Assembly: GCF_000024725.1 (NCBI RefSeq)
Contig: NC_013960.1
Coordinates: 2,156,001 to 2,220,000 of the forward strand
Reading direction: 5' to 3'
Source: Nitrosococcus halophilus Nc 4
GTDB lineage: Bacteria; Pseudomonadota; Gammaproteobacteria; Nitrosococcales; Nitrosococcaceae
DNA: 64,000 nt
In this document: positions 19,683 to 29,554 of the stretch, in pieces
Numbering within the stretch: position 1 is the first letter of the stretch
Layout of the letters: every line of letters begins with the position of its first letter
Position numbers and translations under genes: made by a program
Notes under the pieces: generated by a model
Told to the model about the DNA's origin: nothing
What the model saw: only the letters and a program-made list of their open reading frames with translations
The model's database searches: none

Positions 19683-21224
19683 ATGGAAAATTTAAAAAGC
19701 TTTCAGATTGAGCCGCTCCGAAATATGGTATCTGTCAGTGCTGTAAAGGCAAGATCAGCCCGGCTATGGATTCGCTCAGAAAGACCCGGAATTTTGCGTT
19801 TACGTTGGTGGAAAATGGGAGATCAGGAAAATGCACAGGAAGGATATATAGAAATTGAATATGAGAATAAAAATGATAACACTCGCAGTGTGGAACTGCC
19901 ACTTACTGTAGATAATTTATTTTTAGAGCCTTTAACCTGGTATGTTTATGAAGTAAAAAATGTAGCAGATGATCAGCTCATTGGAGTGGGATCCTTTGAA
20001 ACAGCTCCTGACCATCCCGATCAAACTCCACATCGTTTTTCAATTGCATTAATGAGCTGTAATCAGCCATTTAATGAAGATGGTTCAGTCCGCTTAGAAT
20101 CTATTCAAATGCTACGTGCCGCAAAGCGATGTATGAGGCGTCATGATACCAAATTCGTTTTGATGGTGGGAGATCAGATGTATTCTGATCATCCTCAAAA
20201 CCTTTCTCTTTTTAATCCAAAATACTTTTCTCTTATTGCGCCTAAAGGTAATAAAAATATTCTGGAATATAAATCTGAAAGTATACGGAAGATACTTCAA
20301 CGCCGTTACCGATATTTCTGTAATCTTGCTGATTTAAAAGTAATACACACTGAGTATCCATGCTATCCTATCTGGGATGATCATGACATCGTTGATAATT
20401 GGGGTTCTGATCCAAATCATCAAAACCCCCAGTGGCAGGAGTTCTTTAAAGGAGCAAAATTATCTTGTTTTGATTATCAGGCTTCCCGCGTTATGGCTTC
20501 TCAGAAGGAGCTACCCGATTCATTTGATTATAGCTTTACCTATGGAAATATAGCCCTTTTTGTCTTGGATCTGCGTTCTAATCGAAAAGCTGGAAGGAAT
20601 GGTAAGCTTTTTTCTGAAAATCAGCATATAAAAATTAAACAATTCTTAAAAACTCATAGAAAGAAAAAGGTATTGTTTTTTGTGCTGAGTGTACCCGTTA
20701 TCCATTTACCTCGTTTTCTAGCAAAACTGGCGGCTAAAATCACTTATTCTGGCGAAGATTTCTCAGATCGATGGTCTTCTGGCGCCCATGTGCAGGATAG
20801 AAATAGGTTTTTAGAAACGATTTATCAGCATCAGCTTAAACATCCTTCACAAAAAATTATTTTGCTGAGTGGCGATATTCATATTGGATGTGTCCACCGG
20901 ATTAAATGGGAGAAAGAAGGACCTAACATTTATCAAGTGGTTTCCAGTCCCATTACCCATATTAATTCTTTTTTTGTTCAATTTTTCTCAAAACTGCTTA
21001 TTCGGGCTAATCGAAAGATATCAATTAATAATGGTTTATTGAGTGCAAAAGTTAATTTTTTAAAGGGGATAAAAAACTATAGAAAAAATCCTTATGGTGG
21101 ATTAAATCTTGGTCTTATCGAAATTAAAACACCACAATCTGGTGTTGATCCGGAAGTTCGATTTTATATTTACGGACATCAAGGGGAAGAACCTGTGTGT
21201 GTTTACTGTTCACCCTATGTCTGA
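19683..21224 (+). CDS. PhoD-like metallophosphatase family protein
   Basis: A 513-residue protein resembling alkaline phosphatase D. An N-terminal beta-rich domain (about 1-110, SARLWIRSERPGILRLRW) precedes a calcineurin-like phosphatase domain with FSIALMSCNQPF, FVLMVGDQMYSDH, IWDDHDIVDNWG (metal-binding Asp/His) and ILLSGDIHIGCVHRI. No signal peptide or Tat motif is present, unlike Bacillus PhoD, so it may act in the cytoplasm. The gene is AT-rich compared with the housekeeping blocks, consistent with horizontal gain. Substrate unknown. Confidence 0.78.
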   Translation: MENLKSFQIEPLRNMVSVSAVKARSARLWIRSERPGILRLRWWKMGDQENAQEGYIEIEYENKNDNTRSVELPLTVDNLFLEPLTWYVYEVKNVADDQLIGVGSFETAPDHPDQTPHRFSIALMSCNQPFNEDGSVRLESIQMLRAAKRCMRRHDTKFVLMVGDQMYSDHPQNLSLFNPKYFSLIAPKGNKNILEYKSESIRKILQRRYRYFCNLADLKVIHTEYPCYPIWDDHDIVDNWGSDPNHQNPQWQEFFKGAKLSCFDYQASRVMASQKELPDSFDYSFTYGNIALFVLDLRSNRKAGRNGKLFSENQHIKIKQFLKTHRKKKVLFFVLSVPVIHLPRFLAKLAAKITYSGEDFSDRWSSGAHVQDRNRFLETIYQHQLKHPSQKIILLSGDIHIGCVHRIKWEKEGPNIYQVVSSPITHINSFFVQFFSKLLIRANRKISINNGLLSAKVNFLKGIKNYRKNPYGGLNLGLIEIKTPQSGVDPEVRFYIYGHQGEEPVCVYCSPYV

Positions 21225-21250
21225 GATTTGTTCTAATTTCGTAGTAATCA

Positions 21251-21628
21251 TTACCAGTGGTGTTTTCGCAGATTCCACTTATATAAAAACCAGGCAAACG
21301 TATTATAGAGAAAGATAGAAATTTGCTTTATTATGGGAAGAGAGATGAGCTTGGCTTTCCAGTGCTCATTAGGTGAATGTCTCCAAATGACTTCGAATGC
21401 CTCAATTCCTACTTTTATTTCTCCTTTCTCATTCACTGCATGAAGTCTTTTGCGGACAAATTCAAGATCAGGTGAGACCTCATTATGAATGCCTAATTGG
21501 GTATGAACATCTTTCCAGTCTATTTCACAGTTAGCCATTTTCGACTTTTGATTTTTTATCCCTGCATTACAGACTGGGCATGCGCTGTTGTAGTACACCT
21601 TTATAGTTTTTTTATTGTTATTTCCCAT
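21251..21628 (-). CDS. DCC-family (DUF393) thiol oxidoreductase-like protein
   Basis: A 125-residue protein with KVYYNSACPVCNAGI near the N terminus, where the family usually has DG-C-x-x-C; here the Asp-Gly is replaced by Asn-Ser but the CxxC pair is kept. A central helical part and a C-terminal hydrophobic segment (ISIFLYNTFAWFLYKW) also fit DUF393. The fold is thioredoxin-like; the substrate is unknown. It starts four bases after the stop of the upstream GFA-YkvA chimera on the same strand, so the two are probably co-transcribed. Confidence 0.75.
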   Translation of the reverse strand: MGNNNKKTIKVYYNSACPVCNAGIKNQKSKMANCEIDWKDVHTQLGIHNEVSPDLEFVRKRLHAVNEKGEIKVGIEAFEVIWRHSPNEHWKAKLISLPIIKQISIFLYNTFAWFLYKWNLRKHHW

Positions 21629-21631
21629 AAG

Positions 21632-22231
21632 TTACCTTTTAAACCACTGTTCGACTTTAACCTTTGCTTTGTCTGAGTGTTCTTCTTTAATATGAACCGA
21701 TACTGTTGCAACTGCAGATAATAACGTGCCTAAATCGTCCACATAACCCCCTGGCAGCAAATCGGGTAGGGCGTCAACTGGAGAGATGAAATAAATTAAA
21801 GCACTATAAATAACCGTTTTTGCCCATTTGGGAGTATCTTCATCTTGTAAAGCATAATAAAGTTTTAAGGAAGTTTCGATAACATCTAGCCCTACTGATT
21901 TTGCATATATGTTGATTTTCTCCCAGAAGGCCTTATCTGAGTACTGTGTTGTCCGCTTTGGTTTCTTCATATTTTTGCAGAAATTCCGCTGTGCTGGGCT
22001 TTTCTTAACTTCCCCTGTTTTAGGGTCTGAAATTCTTGCTTGGTATACACTGAGATGTTTTTTACCCTTTATTTTCAGGGTTTCATAATCTCCACCTAGG
22101 TTGATAGCATAGCCTCCACCACCTGCTGTTTTCCGGCAGATAGAGCAATAACAGAGGTTAAAGGGGTAAGGGTGTGGGGAATGAAGTGTAAAGCGTACGT
22201 TGCCGCAATGGCACAAACCTTTAAGTTGCAT
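21632..22231 (-). CDS. Chimeric protein: truncated GFA domain fused to YkvA (DUF1232)
   Basis: The 199-residue product joins two unrelated parts. Residues 1-87 are the first half of a GFA/CENP-V-type zinc domain: GLCHCGNVRF and NLCYCSICRKTAGGGG carry zinc ligands, and the text runs to SPAQRNFC, where a complete domain would continue with a second Cys-Gly pair. There it switches to MKKPKRTTQYSDKAFWEKI and a YkvA/DUF1232 domain (YFISPVDALPDLLPGGYVDD). The YkvA part begins with its own ATG at 21970 but has no ribosome-binding site in front. An in-frame deletion joining neighbouring genes is the simplest explanation. The GFA half is probably non-functional; the YkvA half, a small membrane-associated domain of unknown role, looks whole. 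Confidence 0.8.
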   Translation of the reverse strand: MQLKGLCHCGNVRFTLHSPHPYPFNLCYCSICRKTAGGGGYAINLGGDYETLKIKGKKHLSVYQARISDPKTGEVKKSPAQRNFCKNMKKPKRTTQYSDKAFWEKINIYAKSVGLDVIETSLKLYYALQDEDTPKWAKTVIYSALIYFISPVDALPDLLPGGYVDDLGTLLSAVATVSVHIKEEHSDKAKVKVEQWFKR

Positions 22232-22253
22232 GGACTAAACCTTCCCATGGTTT

Positions 22254-22697
22254 TTAGAAAACAAAAGGGATAAATTTTTTTGTTCTTGCCATATAATCGA
22301 GATACTCAGGGAAAGAATCCTTCAATAGAGTCTCCTCAATATGGGATTTGGCTATTAAAACTGGCACTAAAATTGTCAAGCCGATAAAATTTAGGTAATG
22401 AAAATTGTAGATTGTGATACCCAACATCACTATGAATAAACTGGTGTACATAGGATGGCGAATATACTTGTAAGGGCCATGGGTAATGAGGTCGGCATTA
22501 TGTTTTATTTCAGGATGGATGTTAAAATTACTTAATCGGTTAAAGTATAGCGTGATTATCCCAGCGACTAATCCAATAGTCACTAATAACAAGCTAGCCA
22601 TAAAGTTCCTATCTGCTAGACCAAAAGGAAAACAGCATAAAATAATTGCTAAAAACTGTAATGTGACTAGAAAATAACCCATCAATTTAATATGCAT
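22254..22697 (-). CDS. Isoprenylcysteine methyltransferase-like (ICMT/PEMT) membrane protein
   Basis: A 147-residue integral membrane protein with about four hydrophobic segments. The motif LITHGPYKYIRHPMYTSLF is the SAM-binding signature shared by ICMT, phospholipid methyltransferases and NnrU-like proteins, and a Glu pair follows in IEETLLKDSFPEYLDYM. The start is the ATG at 22697; a TTG at 22715 would add six residues. The methylated substrate is unknown. It is divergent from the LOG gene, with only 56 bases between them. Confidence 0.78.
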   Translation of the reverse strand: MHIKLMGYFLVTLQFLAIILCCFPFGLADRNFMASLLLVTIGLVAGIITLYFNRLSNFNIHPEIKHNADLITHGPYKYIRHPMYTSLFIVMLGITIYNFHYLNFIGLTILVPVLIAKSHIEETLLKDSFPEYLDYMARTKKFIPFVF

Positions 22698-22753
22698 GAG
22701 ACAAAGTATATCCAACTCTTTGATTATACTATTATCTCTTAAAAGAGATAATC

Positions 22754-23461
22754 ATGAATGACAAAACTACTACTGATGATACAGCCCATTATTCGCTCCT
22801 CGGAAAAGTGGAGGGAGCAGAGAAGGTATTCCTGTCGGGAAGACGGAACCGGGAATCAGATTTAGAAAGCGCGGTCACTTTTTTTCTAGAGTTTTTGCGG
22901 GGGTTTGAAAGTTTTGACTTTAAGCCCCCCTGTGTCACGATTTTCGGTTCATCCCGCTTTCCGGAGAATCATCGCTATTACCAACTTGCAAGACAGCTTG
23001 GCAGTGCCTTGGCCAAGGCAGGGTATGCGGTGATAACCGGTGGCGGATCCGGAATTATGGAAGCCGCTAATCGTGGCGCCAAAGAAGGAGGAGGCTTGAG
23101 TCTGGGCTGCAACATCCAACTCCCCCAAGAGCAAAAGCCTAACCCTTATCTTGATAAGTTTATCCAGTTTGAACATTTTTTTGTTCGTAAGGTAATGCTT
23201 GTCAAATATTCCTCTGCATTTGTGATCATGCCCGGCGGTTTTGGTACTCTTGATGAAGCCTTTGAGGTTGTCACGCTGGTGCAGACAGGCAAGTTAGAGC
23301 GGTTTCCTATTATCGGCATGGGTGGCGATTTCTGGGAACATTTACGGCGCTTCGCTCAAGAGACCATGTTGGGCGAAGGGGTGATTAGCCCCAAAGACAT
23401 AGATCTTATCCATATTGCGAACACTGTGGGTGACGCTGTTGAAATCATTCAACAAGCGTAG
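22754..23461 (+). CDS. LOG-family protein (nucleoside 5'-monophosphate phosphoribohydrolase type)
   Basis: A 235-residue Rossmann-fold protein with the LOG signatures TIFGSSRFPENHRYYQLA, ITGGGSGIMEAANRGAKE and the catalytic PGGFGTLDEAFE. Family members cleave nucleoside monophosphates at the N-glycosidic bond (cytokinin activation in plants; general nucleotide salvage or PpnN-like roles in bacteria). The 60-residue N-terminal extension before the domain is common in proteobacterial members. The last 17 bases overlap the 3' end of the convergent DUF454 gene. Confidence 0.88.
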   Translation: MNDKTTTDDTAHYSLLGKVEGAEKVFLSGRRNRESDLESAVTFFLEFLRGFESFDFKPPCVTIFGSSRFPENHRYYQLARQLGSALAKAGYAVITGGGSGIMEAANRGAKEGGGLSLGCNIQLPQEQKPNPYLDKFIQFEHFFVRKVMLVKYSSAFVIMPGGFGTLDEAFEVVTLVQTGKLERFPIIGMGGDFWEHLRRFAQETMLGEGVISPKDIDLIHIANTVGDAVEIIQQA

Positions 23462-23822
23462 GGTGGACAGGGTGTATTTTAATCCTCGCAATAAAAAACA
23501 GGGCATAGACAATGATTAAGGTGCCTAAAATTTTGAGGATAGTATTCTCGATAGCAAAGATCACCGAATAACCACCGAAAAAAATTAATGAGAGGATGGC
23601 AATGATCTTAGCTCTCAGGGGAATCGCCCTATGCTCATGCCAGTTCTTGATCATCGGTCCGAAGGTGGCATTTTCTATAAGCATTTGATGAAGCCTTGGA
23701 GAGGATCTGGCAAAGCATCCCGCGGCCAAAAGGAGAAAAGGGGTCGTAGGAAGGAGGGGAAGAATAACTCCCATTGTGGCAAGACCCGTAAAAACGAAAC
23801 CTAGAATTTTGTAAAACCACAT
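23445..23822 (-). CDS. YbaN-family (DUF454) inner-membrane protein
   Basis: A 125-residue protein with hydrophobic segments at about 5-35, 70-85 and 90-110. The segment GVILPLLPTTPFLLLAAGCF followed by ARSSPRLHQ is the DUF454 signature. Function is unknown for the whole family. Its 3' end overlaps that of the LOG gene tail to tail. Confidence 0.85.
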   Translation of the reverse strand: MWFYKILGFVFTGLATMGVILPLLPTTPFLLLAAGCFARSSPRLHQMLIENATFGPMIKNWHEHRAIPLRAKIIAILSLIFFGGYSVIFAIENTILKILGTLIIVYALFFIARIKIHPVHPTLVE

Positions 23823-24137
23823 GAATGAAACGACCTAAAAATAAGCACCTTTACCTTCTGTGTGGTATCAAGGGTAAATATCGGTGGGACTAGACCCGGC
23901 TGCGCTGGTGTTTGAGCTTTACATATTATAGATAATTGTATTAAAAGAATCAGGGGCTATGGGCACCTATTTAGCTTTGGCCGGGCGGCAAAGGGAGAAA
24001 ATAACGTCTATTATTGGCTTTTCATTAGCCCTTAACGATACTGCCATTTAACAGACATAAAACTTCAGTAGTGTGGCGCGTTGGATCCTTTTCGATCCTG
24101 CCTGAACCCTCTTTATGCTAAAGAACTGGAGGATCTA
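23823..24137. other. Intergenic region without recognisable gene
   Basis: About 315 bases between a minus-strand DUF454 gene and a plus-strand phosphodiesterase gene; it must hold both promoters. No open frame with plausible codon use, tRNA, or strong hairpin was found. GGAGG at 24128 is the ribosome-binding site of the next gene. Confidence 0.5.
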
Positions 24138-25442
24138 ATGCGCCTAAATAGCTCTATGCTTATGATTGCTACTATTTTTATGGCGTTATCCGCCCTTGCC
24201 CCTGCTGACGGTTTTGGAGATAACGAAAACCATAAGTGGGGAAAAGATAAGGGGGAAAAGCTGTCCGCCAACAAAAAAGGGGGGCAACATGTGCAGTTGG
24301 GTCCCCGGCCATTCTACCTCGTGGAGGACATGGAGGAGAGTAAGCTCAAGGAGGCCCTTCAAGGGTGCACCAAAGGTCCCTTCTATAAGACCGATTTTTC
24401 CATAGGCCACCGGGGCGCTCCCCTGCAGTTCCCCGAGCACGCCCAGGAGTCCTACGAAGCAGCCGCCCGCATGGGGGCCGGTATCCTAGAGTGCGATGTC
24501 ACCTTCACTCAGGACAGAGAGTTGGTGTGTCGCCATTCCCAGTGCGACTTACATACCACCACCAATATCCTTGCCACCGGCCTGGCCGCTAAGTGCTCTG
24601 TACCTTTTACGCCCGCTGAGATCGATCCCGTGACCGGCGAAACTATCGCACCGGCTTCGGCCAAATGCTGTACCAGCGACATTACCCTTAAGGAGTTCAA
24701 GACCCTCCAGGGTAAGATGGATGCTTTCAACTCCAACGCCACTACCGTCGAAGAGTACATGAATGCTACGCCAAATTGGCGTACTGATCTGTACTCCGCC
24801 AAGGGTACTTTACTGAGTCATGCAGAGAGCATTGAGCTCTTTAAGACGTTGGGCGTGAAGTTTGCCCCTGAGCTCAAAACTCCTGCCGTTGCCATGCCTT
24901 TTGAAGGCGATTATACCCAGGAGGATTATGCCCAGCAGTTGATTGATGAGTACCATGAGGCAGGTGTTCGAGCGAGGAAGGTGTATCCCCAATCTTTCAA
25001 TCTCAATGATGTACTCTACTGGATTCATAATGAACCCGCCTTCGGCAGGCAGGCGGTGTTCCTTGACGACGCCAACTCCGTCGGCGAGTTGGATTCCTCC
25101 CCGGCTGCCATGGAGAGCCTCGTTGCCCAGGGGGTGACAATTATCGCGCCCCCCCTGTGGGCCCTGCTGGAACTGAATGAGAATAATGAGATTGTGCCCT
25201 CGGAGTATGCCTTGAATGCCAAGGCTGCTGGTCTTGATATCATCACCTGGACGATTGAGCGTTCCGGTCCGCTCAAGGGCGGCGGCGGTTGGTACTATCA
25301 GACCACTACCGACGCCATCGATAATGATGGCGACATGCTGGAAGTGCTTGATGTCTTGGCGAAGGATGTGGGTATCCTGGGCATTTTTTCCGATTGGCCT
25401 GCTACGGTGACCTACTATGCCAACTGCATGGGCTTAAGATAG
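24138..25442 (+). CDS. Exported glycerophosphodiester phosphodiesterase family protein
   Basis: Start at 24138 is supported by GGAGG 5 bases upstream; the frame is open to 24081 but without such a site. The 434-residue product has a signal peptide (about 1-25) and a GDPD domain: [19 protein letters not shown] holds the catalytic His-Arg and Glu, [14 protein letters not shown] the metal-binding acid pair, and CRHSQCDL the second catalytic His. It would hydrolyse glycerophosphodiesters outside the cytoplasm. It is longer than GlpQ (about 358), with an insert around residues 150-220 containing several Cys, also found in fungal-like members. No glpT transporter lies next to it. Confidence 0.82.
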   Translation: MRLNSSMLMIATIFMALSALAPADGFGDNENHKWGKDKGEKLSANKKGGQHVQLGPRPFYLVEDMEESKLKEALQGCTKGPFYKTDFSIGHRGAPLQFPEHAQESYEAAARMGAGILECDVTFTQDRELVCRHSQCDLHTTTNILATGLAAKCSVPFTPAEIDPVTGETIAPASAKCCTSDITLKEFKTLQGKMDAFNSNATTVEEYMNATPNWRTDLYSAKGTLLSHAESIELFKTLGVKFAPELKTPAVAMPFEGDYTQEDYAQQLIDEYHEAGVRARKVYPQSFNLNDVLYWIHNEPAFGRQAVFLDDANSVGELDSSPAAMESLVAQGVTIIAPPLWALLELNENNEIVPSEYALNAKAAGLDIITWTIERSGPLKGGGGWYYQTTTDAIDNDGDMLEVLDVLAKDVGILGIFSDWPATVTYYANCMGLR

Positions 25443-25453
25443 CCCCAGCTAAA

Positions 25454-25497
25454 GGGCAGGCGGGCACGCTAAGGTTTCACGAGAGGCCCGTCTGTCC
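25454..25497 (+). terminator. Imperfect hairpin after phosphodiesterase gene
   Basis: GGGCAGGCGGGC at 25454-25465 pairs with GCCCGTCTGTCC at 25486-25497 (10 of 12 positions), and AGCCC/GGGCT lie just outside. It begins 11 bases after the stop codon but has no T-run, so it would at best be a weak or Rho-assisted terminator. Confidence 0.3.
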
Positions 25498-25599
25498 TGG
25501 GCTAGGGCGAGAGCCCCTTCCTTCCCGCTCTCCCATCTAGGCCGAGTTGTGGGGAGGTGCCCCCTAGCTGGTGGACCCACCGTCCACGGGTGTCATCCA

Positions 25600-26328
25600 T
25601 CACTTGGTTAGCACGATGAGGACGGCCACCAGGATGCCAGCACCGAAGGCAAACATGCTGTACTTTCGGTGTTCCTTTTCCGTCTGAGGCAACAGATGGG
25701 TGGCGCCCACATAGACGAGCGCGCCTGCCGACAGGGATAGTAAAGCTCCCAATAACGGTTTGTCGATCTGGTTAATGTAGGGATAAGAAATCAGCATACC
25801 TAGAGGGGTGGTCAGTGAGGCGGCGAGGAAGGCTAGAATCAAAGAAGTTTTTTCGCTAAACCCCCCGCGCAAAAGCAGCAAATAGGTGATGATTCCTTCA
25901 GGAAATTCATGGAGCACCATGCCGGTGGCGGCCAACGCTCCAGTAAAGATGCTGACGGTAAACGTGATGGAGTACACGAACCCGTCGATGAATGAATGGA
26001 AACCGATGCCGAGCATGGGGATCAGTCCGATACCGTAGCGGGAATTTGGATTCCGCTCACAGACAAAAGCGGTGATAAATCGGTTGAACAGGTGCAGTAG
26101 GACAAACCCAATAAGCAGATACACGGGAGCATTGGCATTCATCTCGAAGGACTTCGGGATAATGTGCAAAAAGGAGACGGAAATCAGCACGCCAGCCGCG
26201 AAGCAAACGAAGTAGATACTATATTTTCGGCCCCAGGCCTCAAAATGGCGAATGGTGTAGATACCCAGTGCCGTCACCAGTGCTGCCAAGGAACTGGCGG
26301 CCAATGCCACCCAGAATGTATTTTCCAT
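25600..26328 (-). CDS. ZIP-family divalent metal transporter
   Basis: A 242-residue inner-membrane protein with about eight hydrophobic segments. The ZIP metal-binding motifs are intact: GIGFHSFIDGFVYS in helix IV and VLHEFPEGIITYLLL in helix V. The family imports zinc, iron or other divalent cations, or in some cases exports them; the ion cannot be told from sequence. The usual histidine-rich cytoplasmic loop is absent. It stands alone between two accessory genes. Confidence 0.9.
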   Translation of the reverse strand: MENTFWVALAASSLAALVTALGIYTIRHFEAWGRKYSIYFVCFAAGVLISVSFLHIIPKSFEMNANAPVYLLIGFVLLHLFNRFITAFVCERNPNSRYGIGLIPMLGIGFHSFIDGFVYSITFTVSIFTGALAATGMVLHEFPEGIITYLLLLRGGFSEKTSLILAFLAASLTTPLGMLISYPYINQIDKPLLGALLSLSAGALVYVGATHLLPQTEKEHRKYSMFAFGAGILVAVLIVLTK

Positions 26329-27121
26329 GTTATTTGCTCCGGGGCACCTTATTGATTATTGAGTGCAAGCAACACAGCGAGCAAACCCCCTTCTAGATGG
26401 ACAAGGCGCGGCGTATCTTGACCACCACAAAAACCTCCTTGCCATGGCCGCTACGCAAAACTTCAATCCCACGGATCTCTGGCAGTCAAAGCTGTTATTC
26501 GTAAAAGGGAATGCTTCGGTGATGACCTGTGTAGTAAAAATGCCTCTTTTTGTAAACCATAGATAGGCGCATGTTTTCGTTTTTTGCTCTTGCCTAATGC
26601 TCGATTCAATTATTGTAAAAAAGCATGATCAAAACTATAAGAATTATCAGGCAGCTTTGCTACTCAAGATTAATAGATTAAAAATTTAGATTAATAAAGG
26701 TTTCCCAGAGATTAGGTCTGGAATATTGCATTTCTGTTTAGCAACCACACCAATGTTATCACTTCGTTAAATTCAAGGGATGAAAAAACATAGAAAAATT
26801 AAAATTTATAGGCTATCTATAAATTTAAACTCATACCAATTTAACCAAAGAATGCAATCTATTAAGGCTTCAAGTGGTTGTTTAGACTGAATCCATACAA
26901 TGCAAAATCACATGAAATTGGTATCAACTTAATGAAGAGAATAAAGTAATCATATAGTCATAAATAATCATAAAAGTCTGCAAGATTTTCCTAACCATGT
27001 GAAGCGTTCTTAATCCATATTAAGCACAGAAAGTCGGTTTAAGCAAAGAGCAGTGAGCGGCTTAGGGAAAGTTCGATCACTGCCTATATTTTTTTGACCG
27101 TAGTAAAGGGAGGAGTTATTG
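26329..27121. other. Long AT-rich intergenic region
   Basis: About 790 bases. It holds one MITE-like repeat (26833-26924) and the ribosome-binding site GGGAGGAG at 27108-27115 of the following gene. Minus-strand positions 26395-26488 read LPEIRGIEVL and VFVVVKIRRALSI before a stop, which is protein-like and may be the tail of a vanished gene, but it was not identified. The rest is AT-rich with no supportable gene. Confidence 0.4.
26833..26924. repeat. MITE-like repeat, copy A (92 bp)
   Basis: The element begins ATACCAATTT and ends AAATTGGTAT, a perfect 10-base terminal inverted repeat. Its interior closely matches copy B at 29555-29645 (about 12 differences in 92 positions by eye). It is too short to encode a transposase. 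Copies A and B lie in the same orientation either side of the broken secreted-protein gene. Confidence 0.75.
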
Positions 27122-29483
27122 ATGAGATGGAAAGTATCCCCGCTTCTAATCGGAGCATTTCTGGCGGGTGGGGCGGCCTTTGCCGATGACGGCGGCAACG
27201 GCAATCCCGGTTCGCCGTTCCAGAAAAGCATGTCGCAGAAACTACCCCCAGGTGGTGAAGCAGAACACGCCTTCATTGATGTGATGAATCTGTATGTGCC
27301 GGCCCAGGCGGCCGATGGTACCCTACTCAACACCGATGGAGGAGTCGAGCACTACAACATCGATGGCGTCCTTGAGGAGACACTTAGCGACGCCAAGCCC
27401 CAGATTGGGGTGTTTCTGTACGGCCCCGTTGAGCACGTGGAAGGCAACGAGGAGATCGGCTTCACCGGCCACGGCAAGCGGGAGGCCTATGCGGCGGTGA
27501 GCCTGGACGACGGCAACACCTGGAAGTTGACCAATCTGTCTGAATCGGCCGACAAGAGTTCCGCGGATTTCGACCGGAGGGATGTCAAGCTCTACAAAAA
27601 TGACGATATCAACTACCCGGGCGACGTTCTCAACATCGCCCAGGCCACCGCGGGCAAGCAGACCATCGTGGCTTGGTTTAGCCGCTACTGCGGCAGTGGG
27701 CAGCCGAACTACTCGCTGAAGAACGATGAGGCGCGCCTTGGCGCGATTGTGGATTATCTCGGCCTCGATCTGAGCGACCCGTCCCCCGATGATCTCTATC
27801 TCACCGACATGTACAGGGTTTCCGGACAGCAGCAATCGGTGGATTATGCGGAGGATGAATTTGAAAAAAATCAAATTGTTGGCGAGGTACCCTACGCTTG
27901 TCTGTGGGCCGCACGGGGCACACTTGAACAACAGGATGACGACACCTACCAGATAGTCTGGCGTAAGGCCGAGCGGCTCACCTCTGGTCGGCGGGACGTC
28001 AACCGGGTCGAGGCGGATATGGTGGAAGGTGTCGGTGCCGTGATCACCTGGCAGGAAGATCCGGAAGGTTTGCGGCCCGGCCGATGTCATGGCCCGGCGG
28101 ATGCTGCTGCCAAGCGGCTACCAAGAGGGTGAACACAACCCCTATGCTTTCACCAACATGGCCTGCGACAACTGGGTCGTTAACGCAGGAGAGAACCCAT
28201 ACTATCCAGATGGACTGTGCGGGGCACCGGCCATCAATCTGTCGTCGGTGACCCCGGATACCTGTACCGATACCTCACTTGACAATCCACAGCCAGGAGA
28301 TGCCGACTGTCCGTCGGTTGATCCGGCGACGGGAATCGGGGATACCAATCCCATTCTGCAGGGCAGCGAGATCCCAGAGCCCAACACCACCAAGGTGCTC
28401 ACCTGGCATCAGTGCCCGTCCGACGCTGCGGTGGTTAGCTATAGCGACGGTATCAGCCCGGTGACGGCCTGCGAGGACAGCGCCACCAACCGGGCCAACA
28501 ACATCCTCGACCAGTCTTGGTACAATCCCCTGGATGTGGCCAAAGGCCACCGGGGCTTCGTGGACGGCGACTTCATCATGCTCCTCTATGCCTGGTCGCC
28601 CAACTGGAAGCTCAATACCCGCGGCCGGGATCGTTATGAACTCTACATCCGGCGTTCCTTCGATGGCGGTCAGACCTGGACCACTTTGCCCGATAATTAT
28701 TCCCATTCGGGCGAGATTTTCGATGGCAATGGCACGGTTACCACCTGCGAGACCTTCCGTACCGCAGAAACCCAGGTAGGAAGTGATCAAGGTGAGGTAA
28801 GCGATGAACCCCAAGCCTGCTTCAGCTATGATGCCGGCGGCGCTGAACAGGCCCGTAACGTGTCGCAGCTCAAATCCATGCGCTTCACTATCTTGGACCC
28901 GCGCTATTCGGAAACGGCGCCGACCATCCCGGACACTGGGAGAGAGGAAGACGCTAGGGATCCTTCGCGCTACTTCATTGTCTACGAGACCGGCGACAAC
29001 CGGACCGTGGAATTTGGTGAGGCAGAATCACTAAATCTGTTCTACAGCCGCGGCGTCCAGTTCGGGAACAACTATCAGGTCTGGGCCGAAGAGGACGATC
29101 TGAGCGTGTGCTATCCTTCTGATCCACACGGTGACCCCGATGTGATTGACTCGGTGGTGGAAGGTTCTGGCTTCTGCAACGAGTTCGACGATCTGGAGGG
29201 CAAGCAGGACATCACCTCCGGTGAGGGCAGCATCGAGGCCAATCCGGGCGGTGAATGGCTCTATGGTGTGTGGTCGCAGGCCACGGGCGAGGCCACGCCT
29301 CCGGGCAATGCGCCTGCGGTCAACCCAGGCCAGGGCCTGGGTCAAGGCAATTCCGCCGGCGCCAATCCGGGCAGGCCTGATTTTGAGTCCGATGCCATGT
29401 GGCGGCGGGTTTGGTACATAGACGGCTACATCTCGGACACGTATGCCTGGGATGTGGTTGGTCAGGGGGTCGCTAGTCCATAA
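27122..29483 (+). pseudogene. Frameshifted gene for a large exported protein (choice-of-anchor O-like)
   Basis: Two overlapping frames form one gene. The first (27122-28132) has GGGAGGAG ahead of the ATG, a signal peptide (about 1-21, ending AFA) and runs to EDPEGLRPG before changing into unrelated residues. The second frame, open from about 28080, continues ADVMARRMLLPSGYQ and runs to WYIDGYISDTYAW at 29483. A single missing base near 28079-28082 explains the switch. The product would be about 785 residues, acidic, with repeated Asp/Asn-rich segments (SLDDGNTWKL, SFDGGQTWTTL) resembling Asp-box or sialidase-like beta-propellers. It resembles proteins named choice-of-anchor O, of unknown function; that name is tentative. 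GC content is clearly higher than in the flanks. A sequencing error could mimic the frameshift. Confidence 0.75.
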
Positions 29484-29508
29484 AAACCCCTGACAGGGTA
29501 TGAGAACG

Positions 29509-29549
29509 AGCGGCAGATCACCGGTAACGGCGATCTGCCGCTTTTTTTT
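29509..29549 (+). terminator. Strong Rho-independent terminator
   Basis: AGCGGCAGATC at 29509-29519 pairs perfectly with GATCTGCCGCT at 29532-29542 across a 12-base loop and is followed by a run of eight T. It ends the large exported-protein gene, 26 bases after its stop codon. Confidence 0.88.
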
Positions 29550-29554
29550 ACTTG

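Noticed and set aside
26363-26566. 67-codon plus-strand frame after the ZIP gene
   Set aside because: No ribosome-binding site or recognisable domain; the minus strand here looks at least as coding-like.
28070-28095. Programmed ribosomal frameshift in the exported-protein gene
   Set aside because: There is no slippery heptamer of the X-XXY-YYZ type nor a clear downstream pseudoknot; a one-base deletion or sequencing error explains it.
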